A stretch of DNA of 64,000 nt from Oopsacas minuta (lineage: Eukaryota; Porifera; Hexactinellida; Lyssacinosida; Leucopsacidae): positions 940,556-1,004,555 of the forward strand of contig JAKMXF010000299.1 in NCBI GenBank assembly GCA_024704765.1, read 5' to 3'. Below are positions 35,256-46,609 of this stretch, in pieces. The notes under the pieces are model-generated. The model was given only the letters and a program-made list of their open reading frames with translations. It made no database searches and was not told the DNA's origin. Position numbers and translations under genes: made by a program. How positions within the stretch are numbered: position 1 is the first letter of the stretch; each line of letters begins with the position of its first letter.

Positions 35256-36685
35256 ATGACAGAAGAGTTAACTTTCCCAAAGGCCCGCCTCGAATTGGCA
35301 AGAATCCTGAAAGACAATAATAATTGTATCTTGAAAACGACAAAATATTTCAAAGAACACTTTGAAATAGACTCTGATAATACAAAACTCTTGGAAACGT
35401 TGCTGTTAAGAATTCGGAACAGAGTCAAGAAGGCGAAGAGATCTTTAGATTGCTTAGAAGGAAAATGGTGGCATTCTAGCATTTCCATGAAACCTGAGTT
35501 AAAGAAAAATCATGTTTCTGATTTACTAGAGTCGTCTTCTGATGATGGTGAAGTTCCCATTCATTCAGTGAGTCATAGGAAGCATCTTGATGATCTCTCT
35601 CTGCAACAACAGCGTACTCGATTGTCAAGTCTGCTAGAATGCATTAAGTCACTCTCAGTTATTGAGAATACTACAGAAATAAGCATTACAGCACTCTCAT
35701 TACAACTATTGGCAAATGAGGAGAATAATCGTCAGGTTGCTACGGTAGCCAGAGAGATTATTGTCAGTGGAGGATTCTGTAACCTCAGTAACAAGCATGT
35801 TCCAGTTGATAAAGCCTTATTCCTGCTGGATTTACTTGAAGTGGGCAGACGAAAATACACTCAACTACGTCAAACACTTCTACCAGACGATATACATTTC
35901 CCATCTTACAGCAAGCTAGCTAATCTGAGAGATGTCATGATTTCGCGATCCAGTATAACTTCATATCCTAATCCAGCTAAACCAATAGGTATACACGCAC
36001 CATATTGTCTTCAAGTTCAGAAAACCCTGGAAAGAATATTATCAATGGTAGATCGCCCCACAAGTGAAGAATTCCCACTCACATTTAAAATCGCAGATGG
36101 CTTAGATGGTTCTGGTTGTCACACTATCTACAACCAGCAGACAACTAATACTTTCACCAAAAACTTCATTCTGTTTTGTTTCAAGCCCATCTCCATCCAC
36201 ACTGTAACAAACAGGATTGTTTGGCAGAATAAATCCCCTAATTCACCCTTCTCTCAAAGACCTATTTTTCTCTGCGCTGCGACAGAATGCGAAGAAAATA
36301 TTCGTTCCTTCATGGAGACTATGATTAATCCCGATACAGCGATGTTGCAAAATGGGATTCCTTTAGAAAATGGTGTTGTCAATGTCGATATTATCCGCTC
36401 AATGTTTGATGGGAAGATGGCAGCCATTCTCTCTGGAGCTGGAGGAGCCAGTTGTCAGATGTGCACTGCCACACATAAAGATTTGAAGGACCGGAATTTA
36501 GTTCTTGAAGGGTTCCCCATCAACAGAAATATCACAGATGCAATCGAGTTATTTTCGCACATTGATGACATTGAGTCGTTCTTTGCTCTTTCGACTAATG
36601 AACGCTTCAATTTAACTCATCAACCAATTTCAGAGATTAACATACATCCGGCATCTCCACTTCATTCATACACAGGCGTATTTAG
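35256..36685 (+). CDS. Transib / RAG1-like transposase, exon 1
   Basis: Transib transposases cut and paste DNA with the same RNase H-like DDE core as the V(D)J recombinase RAG1. The start is the ATG at 35256 (MTEELTFPKARLELARILKD); an in-frame TGA lies just upstream. Exon 1 covers residues 1-476 plus two bases. Key blocks: FKIADGLDGSGCH (about residues 278-288, first catalytic Asp D281), VWQNKSPNSPFSQRPI (about 326-341), VNVDIIRSMFDGKMAAILSG with the second catalytic Asp D385, and GASCQMCTATH with zinc ligands C400 and C403. The positions correspond to D600, D708 and the C727/C730 pair of mouse RAG1. It ends at AG before GCAAGT, a GC-AG donor. No stop or frameshift is present. No RAG2-like gene was seen nearby. 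Confidence 0.88.
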
Positions 36686-36749
36686 GCAAGTAATCTAGTA
36701 CTCCATTAACCATTCAGAATTTGTCTTCACATAATTAAACCAATTTTAG
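36686..36749 (+). other. 64-bp GC-AG intron of the Transib gene
   Basis: Exon 1 ends TTTAG and the intron starts GCAAGT; it ends CAATTTTAG and exon 2 starts GTGG. Joining AG with G gives Arg, then WFNLL, matching the expected SYTGVFR-WFNLLVYHLR block of the family. Using the GT at 36690 as donor instead puts exon 2 in a frame that soon meets TGA, so the GC donor is the only simple solution. GC donors typically carry just this strong GCAAGT consensus. Confidence 0.75.
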
Positions 36750-37500
36750 GTGGTTCAATTTGCTGGTATATCATCTTCGCCTCGAAAAGTTTACCTGGTC
36801 CCCAACTTCACCAGTCATCAAGGAGTCAATGAAATTCCTTCAAACATTTATTCAGGAGAAGACAGGATTAAAGGTTGACCAGCCTAATTCTAGCGGTGGA
36901 ACCACCTCAACAGGGAATGTTGCTAGAAGAGCCTTTTCTGATGAAACTGAATACCTTGAATGCATTCTATCAACTGTAGCAATACAATATCGCCCAATCT
37001 TATCAAAGATACATACTCAGCTTTCAGCCATTCTTCGGGTTTTCAATTCAAGTCACAAGGTTAACACTTTGGAATTGGGGAAGTGGTGCAAGGATACCTA
37101 CCTTGTCATCTTAGATTCTTTCCCCTGGGCTAGCATGACTCCAACCCTGCACAAGCTCTTGGCCCATTCCGAGGAGTTAATACATGAGTCGAATTCTAGC
37201 TATGGCTTAAAGGCATTTTCAGAAGAAGGCACAGAATCATGCAACAGATTAGTTAGAAAATATCGGGAGAATTTAGCTCGTAAAGTTAGTTTTGAGACCA
37301 ATATTATGGATATCTTCATCAGATTAACTTCTCAAAGTGATCCAACCTTAGTAAACTATCGAAGAATTTTGACTTGTGAACGATGTGGTCAATCTGGACA
37401 CACAACGAGATCTAAATGCTGCAATGCTATGAACAGTCAGAAAACTAGTGTACAGACTTTATTCACGACTTTAACCTCCAATACAGATTACCTATCATGA
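36750..37500 (+). CDS. Transib / RAG1-like transposase, exon 2
   Basis: Continues residues 477-726 to the TGA at 37498-37500. It carries GGTTSTGNVARRAF (about 529-542, a hallmark of Transib and RAG1), SAILRVFNSSHKVNTLELG, TPTLHKLLAHSEELI with H611 and H616 in the H-x4-H spacing of the RAG1 zinc site (H937/H942), and SEEGTESCNRLVRKYRENLA with E639 as the probable third catalytic acid (E962 in mouse RAG1). Near the end CERCGQSGHTTRSKC (686-700) forms a C-x2-C-x3-GH-x5-C motif, similar to the C-terminal zinc motif described for amphioxus RAG1-like proteins. The full protein of 726 residues is normal for the family and the frame is open throughout, so it may still be expressed. Confidence 0.88.
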
Positions 37501-40239
37501 ACTTAAGAATGAATATAATGTATATTTTGTAAATCAATAAGATAAATTCCATCATAAGTGTGACGTCATAACTCTATAAATACAAGCGCTACAACAAAAT
37601 TTTAAGTTCAAGGTGATTGCCAAATACGGATAACCCATATGTAATCAATAGATTTCATGGCGATAAAGTCGAGTAAAATGTATTTATTGAAGAAAATTTA
37701 AAATTTCACATATATCAATGACGTCATAACTTGGAAATTTTAGGCCATATACTTGTTATGACAAGCTGTATTGGTTCCTTATATATAATAATCTATATGT
37801 AAATAATACATTTCATATGGCTATCTCACACCAAAATAGCTATTCTTTACTAACTGCCCTATTAAACCACTGTGCCTACGTGCCGCATGGAAGGATTCCC
37901 GAATAGACTCAGGGCTGTCATTTCCAAAATGGTGGTAATATTGAATAAATGACTAGGTAATCTCTTCCCAATAGTATGTATTAATTATTTATAGGGGATC
38001 AATGATATAGGTCATGCTGAAAAAACATTATATACAAAATGGTTTGTATCAGAACCTTGGATCCACCCTTGTAGTGCTTGGTTAATGGATTGTACAAAGA
38101 ATTGACTAGCATAAAGTGTATGTCATCAATCCCTAGGCTACCCAGGAATGTGGTAACATTCCATCCTCAAAATACTTTCTTAACAACATCAAGTGACCCC
38201 ATGTTCTACGAGGCTGGGCTATTTGAATCTTCTATTTATTCACATTTCAACTCTCTATATTGTATTTTAATACGAGGTTACAAGATCGCCCTCTGAAGTC
38301 TCCTAATCATCTTCTGTCTCCCCAGCTTTCTAACTACATCAATTGTATATAGTATCTACATAACAATTGCAATACAGTAGCTATTTTGAATAAGTTACTA
38401 GGCATTATTGATTTGTATAATTGTCATAATGTAAGTAGAATCGATTGATTTGCAAATACGTAATCAACGTGAAATTTATCGGTTTCGGGTCTTATGACCC
38501 TATTTTGAAAAGTTCCTAGACAAAAAATGAGTATACTACAATACATTATCAAAAGTGTTCGAAATATGGTCAAATGAAAATCATATTTTCGAAATTTGAT
38601 GCTATCACGATCTGGTAGTTAATAGTTGATTCGATGAGATAGGATTTGTTCATCGCGAATTCGTCGATAGCAGCTATATATATATATATATAGCATTTTT
38701 TGAGGGCATTATGTCATATCTCAGCGAAGTCACTTTATGCATTCTTCATACATTTGATTATCATGGAATCCTAAAGTAGAATTGCGTATTGAATATGCAT
38801 TACCGATTTGAGATACCCGCGAAAGAATAATGTAAATTGATAGATATATACTTTGATTGAGGCTTTTTCGGTAGGGTTTTGACCTCATTAGGATTTATCA
38901 GTTACCTCCACAAATTCATAAATGTCTGTAGGAAATCTTTGTAGCTTAATTCAAAGTAAGATGCATTATTTTATTAGCTATATAATTATCACTACATGTA
39001 CCTCAATATACTAGTTCAGAGTTGGAATCGGGTCCACTTTCATAATCCCACCCGACCGAACCCAAAGTGTAAATATGTGTCGATATTAACTGAATTCCTC
39101 TAAAATATATGTTTTGTTTACTTTTTAACTAATATTGTTCAACAAAGTTTTTCTATTGATGCTTTTTTTACATGGTGACCCTGAAATCATTTTGATTTGC
39201 GCATATTTGGGAATTACAGATTAAGGAGTATGTAGGATGTATGACAGATATTCCTATCCTAACTAATACTGTATTTAGTGGGAGAGAGTTTAATCCTAAG
39301 ATGTCTGCCAAATTGTTTTTCATTGGTCTCAATACAATTTATAAGTCCATATTCCTTGAATACTATATTCGAGTTTCATACCAAAATCAATTAATTTGAT
39401 AAACATTATTTAGTTGAATAAATATTTAGTAAGGCCAAGTATATTTTAGGTAATTTGCAAAATGCAAGTGGTTTTCATGTTTACTGAAGTTGTACAACCA
39501 CAATATGATCTTTTTTGAGTATTTCACAATCTAATACGTTCTTTGAGGAAATCTCTTAATTTTTCTGTTTATGTACATCTATTGGACCAGAATTTAATAA
39601 TTCAAAATTGCAGAATTTCTTATGTAAGCAATTGAGTCAATATGTTGAAGATGCTTTCGGAGAATTGATCCTACTAAATGGAGACCCATCAAGAAGATCT
39701 TTGAATGTTGTTGTCCAGCCTATATTCAAGTAAAATAGATAAGAAAACGAAGTGATATTTTCCTTAAAAGCTAATTCAAGGTTGTGCCAAGTCACTCACT
39801 GGTCATGTTGAAGATCCTTCTAGGTATATTCAACCTATTCTTTGCGACAATAGATACCGAAGAAAGAAGAATAATGTGTATCATCTTCTCATATCTTGTC
39901 AGTTTGCAAGATCTACAAGAGAAGTATTGGGCGGCTCAAATTGAAGAAAGTATAGTTACAACTTACCGATTATTTTGCTTGGGGACTAGGTACGTCGGAG
40001 AAATTTTCAAAATTATTTCGACCTGACATTACTGGTCATTCTTGTATCCGATTCAATACTGTCCAAAATATATTAAATTCTTTTAAGAGAATATTAATAT
40101 TGCTGAAGAAATTGGTGAAATTTTCTGCTTCAACGGGCTGAAAGGCCAATTCACCAGAAATCTCTGTTGATAATCTGCGTAGGAGGTCATTACATGCCCC
40201 TTATGGTTGTATGCATGTCCCAATCATAGACGATAATGA
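37501..40239. other. AT-rich DNA, no gene seen
   Basis: Holds two direct copies of TGACGTCATAACT (about 37560 and 37718) that may belong to the 3-prime end of the Transib element, an AT microsatellite inside a CTATATA palindrome (38670-38695), and chance open frames at 38078-38296 and 39784-40026 with no recognised motif. Confidence 0.45.
38670..38695. repeat. short TA microsatellite
   Basis: A run of about ten TA units flanked by GC on both sides makes a self-complementary stretch (GCTATATATA...TATAGC). Confidence 0.7.
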
Positions 40240-40600
40240 ACATTTGAATTCAAGCAAGACCTTGCTATACAAACATTCTAAACCGGTCTTCAGTTACATG
40301 AGCCGAGGTTCTGTATCTCAAGTGTTGGATCTTCCACGAAGACTAATGACCTAAAGCATATGTGCGTCTACAAAATATTGATGGAAAACATAAGATAGTC
40401 CTTTTAAACTGCCCTTTTGCAGCCCTCATCCCAACCCAATAGAAAATCTGTGGTTCTGGATTAAATTTGAAATTGATTCAAACCTTTTTCTACTATGGGT
40501 GAACTTGAAGTAACAATTTTGGAACCTATTGAACAAAACTTTTGAGTTTTTTAATGACAATCAATTGCCAAACCTCGAAACTCTGTGATTTAGGAGAAAG
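40240..40600 (+). pseudogene. Tc1-type transposase C-terminal fragment
   Basis: At about 40430-40480 the sequence reads PHPNPIENLWFWIKFEI, the Glu-containing block of Tc1 transposases (normally SPDLNPIENLW). Upstream and downstream frames are riddled with stops, and I could not place the other catalytic blocks or the inverted repeats. It is an old fragment. Confidence 0.5.
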
Positions 40601-42135
40601 TTTATATTTATTATTTATCTGTATGTAGGTCTCACCTTAACTTTCGATATTCAATAATTATATAAAAAATGGGACAGAGGAAGGCTAGGAAGTTGGTAGG
40701 AAATTTCATGGGCTATCTTCTTCAGTCTCTCTTTAATTTTACTATTTCGAGGTTTACATACAATATACTTTCAATAATTCGAGTACTCCTGCTGTGCTTT
40801 ACCGATTACTTATACAGCATAAGGATATTGATGTAGAATACATTGTAGATACATGTTAGCTTCTACAGGTACCGTAAATTGTTATGTATGCATTTACTCG
40901 CAATCCATGAAAATACATTCGAAGCTATTTCCTCTTACTTAGAAATACTCGCATTAAATTATAATGGCTCTATAATATGAGTTATGATCATTGGGGATAT
41001 GTTATACATGTTTGTAATTTAGTATCCTCATTAACCTGCAAACTATCCACTTCATGTAATTACTGCAATAGTAGGGTCTATAAATTGTTGATTTCATTCA
41101 ATGGACTCCGACCATACTTGAGTGCATTTTCTACCCAAAGTAAGGAATGGATATGTGATGAACTTCTTTGCTAAAATCAATCACTATAGATTCATTCAAC
41201 GCGATGTGCATATCAATCTTTTTATCTTATTACTCGAGGGGATATCGGTGTATGTTAAATCATTTGACTGCTGGTGTTACAGTCAGTTTTCGAAGATTCA
41301 ATTGACCTACTCTTTGAAAATTTGATTGTATTTCCATCTGTATGCATCCCTATATGTTGTAATGGGCGGTATTCACTCGAACAATTTATGTTATCTAAAA
41401 TGGAAATCTAAATAAAAGGAATTATTACTATTTCCAAACATATACAAGATGAATAGTTAGAAATTGTGAAGTATAGGGATAGATTAACTACTGTAACTAG
41501 AGATTCTAGAGAGGGGTGAATATTTGTCTCAGTTTGGTGGGGATTGCCATAGAAATATATAGCGAAACTCTGAAACTAGGGAGCAATTGCCTCCCTTGCT
41601 TCAATGCTAACTACGCCTATGGAGTAATAGAAAAATATATTGAAAGTAACTTGAGTAGTGTGCTGTATATATGTACTTGGTATACTTAATACAAATAAAA
41701 GTGAGAATTACCTGAATCAGATTTTCTTCATTAGATGATTTTTTGATCCCTTTTTGGTATTCCAGGATTACCTTGTACTCCCCCAATCATCAATAATGAT
41801 TAGATAATAACTACCCGGATGCTGTAATTCTACAAAACTACTTCTTCAATGTCTTGTGAAATGTGTAAACCAGATCTTTGAGCTTAGATCTTGATTTACC
41901 AGTTCTATGCCAGCTACCAATTCTTGCTCTACATTTATATTATACTTGCTTATTAAGTAATGCTATCTTATTCATATTCTGATTAACAGTTTTGATTATT
42001 ATTTGAATGGAATTGGATAGAAGCGATTTCCGAACCGTAATGTTTGATGACTTTTTGTGAAAGTTATCAACGTAGCATTGCTAGGATAATTTACTTGTAG
42101 CTTACCTTGGTTTTTAGTAGGAGAGAGAAGTTCCC
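40601..42135. other. AT-rich DNA, no gene seen
   Basis: Nothing codes here that I can support. At 41570-41625 there is a GGGAGCAATTGCCTCCC palindrome followed by CTAACTACGCCTATG, which resembles the end of a small hAT-type element; a similar piece occurs at 12395-12530. Confidence 0.4.
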
Positions 42136-42880
42136 TAAAAGAGGAAGTTCTCTAGATCTTGGCGACCTTCAATCGCCGTCACTCCAGAGAATATTGCAAC
42201 CGAAGTGTCGATAATCAAGGGGATAATTGTATTGCCTACCCATGAGCGATATGTGGGGGACTATTAATATCGGGAAAGCCGCCATAAATACTTTCTTACA
42301 TGATCACCTCGGTGTCAGTAAGCTTTCGGTCGTAAGAATCCCTCTATCTCTCTGAAATGCAATTGGAAGCAAGAGTTGAATGTTGCGAATTATGTTAACA
42401 AAGTTAAGGGAGGAGAGTCTAAATGCTCTCACGACATCCAAACATGTGATGAGACATGAATATGCCAATATGATCTAGAGCAATCGGAAATCTTCAATTT
42501 GGATTTTCGTAGCGAAGACTATCTGAAAATTTTGCGAACTCGTAGTGTTAGGAATGAGATAGTAGCTGCTTATTCTATAAGACTGGTACAGTAGCCATAA
42601 TCAATCTTGTGGATCACTGTACAGTCAATGCTGATTGGTCTGATACTGATTGCCTACAGAAGGAATTCGATGCTTGGAGTTCTTGTCGCACTAAGACAGC
42701 CATTGGAGGTATTTGCTTCACCTTGATAATGCATCTACAGACTCGGCAGCCATAAACATTGGATTTCTTGCGAAAATTCGGTCTAGTTGGTTTCGTATCC
42801 CCTTTACAATCCAGATTTAGCAGATTGAGACTTACATTTCCCCAGTTGTCAAGGAAAAGATAAGTAGAATAAGCATCACA
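42136..42880 (+). pseudogene. mariner (SETMAR-related) transposase relic
   Basis: Pieces in several frames follow the mariner order: RPSIAVTPENIATEVSIIKG (about 42165-42230), DHLGVSKLS (about 42303), YKTGTVAIINLVDHCTVNAD (about 42575-42640), LDNAST-SAAINIGFLAKIR (about 42723-42785, second catalytic Asp) and a degraded SPD block. These match mariner transposases such as the one fused in SETMAR. Many stops and frameshifts show it is ancient. Terminal repeats were not found. A minus-strand open frame across the same region (42614-43009) is a shadow. Confidence 0.7.
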
Positions 42881-43071
42881 GTAGTGTTGATATATGAGTA
42901 TAAAATTCATATTATACAGATTTACATAAGGATGAAGATTGCGAATATAGAATTTAACTCTATCAATGTTTATGATGATCATGGAAGAGTTTGTTTGAAC
43001 AGCATACATGTAAATTTATAAAGTTACGTTTGTTTTAGTACAAACACATTCCATTTTGTTATACAAGTATG

Positions 43072-43256
43072 CAGTAGAGTCTTGTTAATACGAACACGGT
43101 TGTCGTCTAACTCCGGATAATGAGTACAAACTTTGGACACTTTATCAGACCCTTTCGATGCCTCTTCAATGTATATTAGTTCGGATAATACGTACTCCGG
43201 ATGAGGAGTACGAATTTTGGCAGTCTCCTCATGTACGTATTAACGAGAGCCTACTG
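43072..43256. mobile_element. MITE, 185 bp, pogo/Tigger-like
   Basis: The ends CAGTAGAGTCTTGTTAATAC (43072) and, inverted, CAGTAGGCTCTCGTTAATAC (from 43256) match with few differences. TA follows the right end. The interior repeats TCCGGAT(A/G)A(T/G)GAGTAC twice in direct orientation. No coding capacity. Confidence 0.75.
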
Positions 43257-45183
43257 TACTTGTTTTGGGTATGTTATTTTATATACACAGATCATAAACA
43301 AACAAACTAATATAAAATAGCCTGGTTGCAGCAATTTCTGGACAAGAAGATAATTGACTGTCTAATTGACCCCTTAGTCTTAAATCCTACTGAGAATTTG
43401 TCAGCCTGGATACGGTTATGGCTAATTCAACGAAAACCTAAAGGAGTATATGAGCGAAAAATTAATTGTTTAAGTTATCGAACGTGAAAGGTAAATATCG
43501 ATTGAATTCCTCACACCACTTGGCTAGCTGACTATAGTTTACTCATCCACATATCAATCCTCCAACAATATTTAAACATGATTTTAGGGGATCTTCCTGC
43601 AACACCTCCTAATTTTGTTTTTCTTCTATTACTTACAGATACATACTGTCATCGTCTGTTTGTTTAAGAAATATTTACTAATATATGGTTAAGATATAAT
43701 TAGAAGATTTGGGAGTCTTTACTTAGAATTGATCTATCATTTATACATTCTTCGTGCATATCTTTCGAAAATTGGCTAATATTTGCTAGGTTTAGCTACA
43801 ACTGAGTTCAGTTACTTCATGATGTTATCGTATGTTTCGTACGAAACATCACTATTTTCGTATCCCTAATATTTTTCATGATGCATAATACAATATGTAT
43901 TTAACTGTGATGTAAAATTTTTAAATTTGAATTTTCTACTATGTTGGATAATGGCATAGCGTTCTAAAGATCAGGTCTGTCACTAATTTGCTCAAGGGCA
44001 ATTAGAAGTGTCTATAATTTGACGGGAAATTCGAAAATCGCTGATAATAGTAAACTGGTACTTTTCAACGGAAAAGACGTATTATTCTTGATTTCATCAA
44101 ATCGCATTTTTATGAATATGTGACATCCAAAATCTTAACTCAAACTCATAAACGCTTAGATAACTTTACTGGACAAATTTTGTCTATTTTGTACATTCAC
44201 AGTATATTTAGTTTGTCTTCCCATATTTTGAACTTGAATCGACAATAAACTATTTACATGCTCTCAAAGTTTGAATTATAGAGTAGTATATTTTCTGATA
44301 ATCTGTCCAAAGATTGGGTGCCTCATACCCCTATCACTACATACATTGTCTACTTAAGTTCACATCATGTCTAATTACAGATACGCATGACCTTAAGATA
44401 CCCAATATCCAATTCTATCACCATGGACCCTGTACATTTTGAATGAGACATACATGCTACAGTTTATCTTATTGAATTTAGTTTCAATTTGATTTAGGTG
44501 GGATAATCTCCATCCGAACGTGAAGTTATTTTTAAATATTTACGATATGTAGTTACTTAACTATTAACTCTAATACAGCTTAACATCTATAACTTTGTCA
44601 AATGATGTGATTACATCTAAAGAATATTTATTATGCATTTAGAGCGATGCTTTCCTACGAACAATTTTGAAATGGAGGCCTATATTTTTCTATATATTGT
44701 TTTCTCCGTGAAAGCCCTGCAGTCAAAACTGGATAGAATTAAGGTGATATATGGTGTGAGAAACATTGAGGATATTCGCCGGGTGTGCTTTTTCCCTTTG
44801 CTAATCAATCGGACACCAAGTGCCATTATTTCACACTGGTCAAACTTTTGTCTGGCTTCTAGCAAAAGATTATAGAAGGAAAGGTACCAAAAATTTCACA
44901 CCATTCAAAAGAGAAATATTCTACACCTTCGTACTAATCTAGAATTTTTTTGTGTATTAGCTTTTCTATTTTCGTGGAAAGGTCATTTTTTCGGATCAAT
45001 GAATTTCACCTTTTCGAATGAGGGTAGGTGTTTTGTATTGCAAAATACTATACTATACTATAGCTCAGCTACTTATTGTTGCAAGTTTTCCCTATCATAA
45101 TATGGGCTTCAACTACGTTCAATTATGATGCAAAACTTCCTTAATTGCGCAATAATTTCATTGACAATTTGCAACCTTAACTA
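43257..45183. other. AT-rich DNA, no gene seen
   Basis: I found no exon, RNA gene or transposon protein in these 1.9 kb. The overlapping open frames on both strands at 44633-44875 carry no motif I can name. Confidence 0.45.
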
Positions 45184-46337
45184 CACTGTGTGGTATAAGT
45201 TATGCCACAATATTATATGATTACTACCAATATTTCTTCCAACATTCAAGTCTTATTTGCCCCTTTGCTACATTGTATTATATGTTTGGGTGTTGTAATA
45301 CAGTAATATTTCTTCTGTGTCTATTATTTTAATTTAATTGTAATGGAACAAGATTAATCAATAATAATTTTATTATTTGAGGAAGGGAAATGTCCATTAG
45401 AAATATTCAAAATTCTAAAATTTCCCAATAGTAGAAGGAAGTAGGTATATAGAACTGCTAAGCGATATACGTAAACAGGAGGGATAATGACAAACCCAGG
45501 TCTTGTTGTCCACGCTCTGTTACCTCTTAAAGGCTTAAAAAGGTATTGAAACAACTGATACGCAAGAATCCCCGCGGTTCAATTAGGAAAATAGCCTCTG
45601 AACTTAAGATCTCTTGTAGATCTATCGGATGTGTTGTTAAACGAGACTTATAGATCCGTTCTTTCAATTGAAAGAGAGGGCAATATCTCTCGGATTTAGT
45701 AAAGGAAAAAAGAGTCGCGAGGAGAATGGGACTACTAAACCGGTACGTAATCCATGGTCTCGAATCTTTTGTATTCACTGATAAGAAATTATTCACCATA
45801 GAGGAAATAACTTCAATACGTTAGTCGGATACAAAACCTCTCTCACTGATGGTATGGGCGGGAATTCCGCAATTGGCCGGACACCACTCATTTTTCGCCC
45901 ACAGGATTGAAAATCAACACTCAGATCTACCGAGAGCTAATAATAAAGCTTGTTATAAAAGAACTGAGCCGTACAATGTTTTCTGGCAACTATTTGTGTT
46001 CCAACAGGGCGAGTGCTTCAGCTCATACTTCTAATGCTACATAAGCATGGCTTCGGGGCAATAATCCCAATTTTATTCGGAAGGAATGGCCACCCTACAG
46101 TCCTGATTTGAACCCAATGGACTATTCCATCTGGTCTATCTTGGAAACAAATGCCTGTTCTAAGTCTCACATTAATGTAGAATCATTGAAGAGGGCATTG
46201 TATGGAGAATGGTAGAGGATACCTCAAGAAACCCTACGTGCCGCTGGTGATGCTTCTCCCAAGAGATTGCACGCTGTCATTAAAGCAAAAGTGGGTATAT
46301 CGAATAATTATCTATAACATTGATAACACAGGCCTAC
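45184..46337 (+). pseudogene. DD37D Tc1/mariner-type element relic, copy B
   Basis: The left end (45184, TA before it) reads TGTGTGGTATAAGTTATGCC then ACAATATTAT, which is the decayed left end of the element at 52365. Coding pieces follow the same order: FEEGKCPLEIFKILKFPNSR (45380-45440), SLMVWAGIPQLAGH (45842), VFWQLFVFQQGE (second Asp lost) and KEWPPYSPDLNPMDYSIWSI-like text in shifted frames (46080-46140), ending KSGYIE at about 46290. Numerous frameshifts and stops; inactive. The right end near 46337 is weak. Confidence 0.78.
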
Positions 46338-46609
46338 ACTTTTTAGTTGTATTGATTTTGTCAACTGATATATACTAATTCTGTGTTGTTGATTCCGATT
46401 ATTTAGTCAGTTTCTCCCTAATACGTCAAGTTATCTCACAATCCTATTACTACATTTATAGAACAAAATTGGTTTCAACCCTTACATGTTAGATTGGATC
46501 AATTAAATTTCTGAAAATATCAATATTTCATTCACTAAGATAATGATATAATTGTTACTAATATGAATGGAAGAAAGTGATACTATAAACATGTAATATG
46601 AGCACTATT
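46338..46609. other. AT-rich DNA, no gene seen
   Basis: A short AT-rich gap between the DD37D relic and the stop of the minus-strand pseudogene. No feature seen. Confidence 0.5.

Noticed and set aside
34621-38400. Possible terminal repeats of the Transib element (CCATTGT...ACAATGG at 35131-35156; CACTGTG at about 37870)
   Set aside because: Each resembles a Transib or RSS-like heptamer, but no matching inverted partner or 5-bp target duplication could be found on the other side, so no boundaries are claimed.
39784-40026. Open frame of 80 codons that vaguely recalls a LINE C-terminal Cys/His region
   Set aside because: The cysteines and histidines do not fit the expected spacing and no reverse transcriptase block lies nearby.
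42614-43009. 131-codon minus-strand open frame
   Set aside because: It lies opposite the plus-strand mariner relic, shares no known motif and is best explained as a shadow frame.
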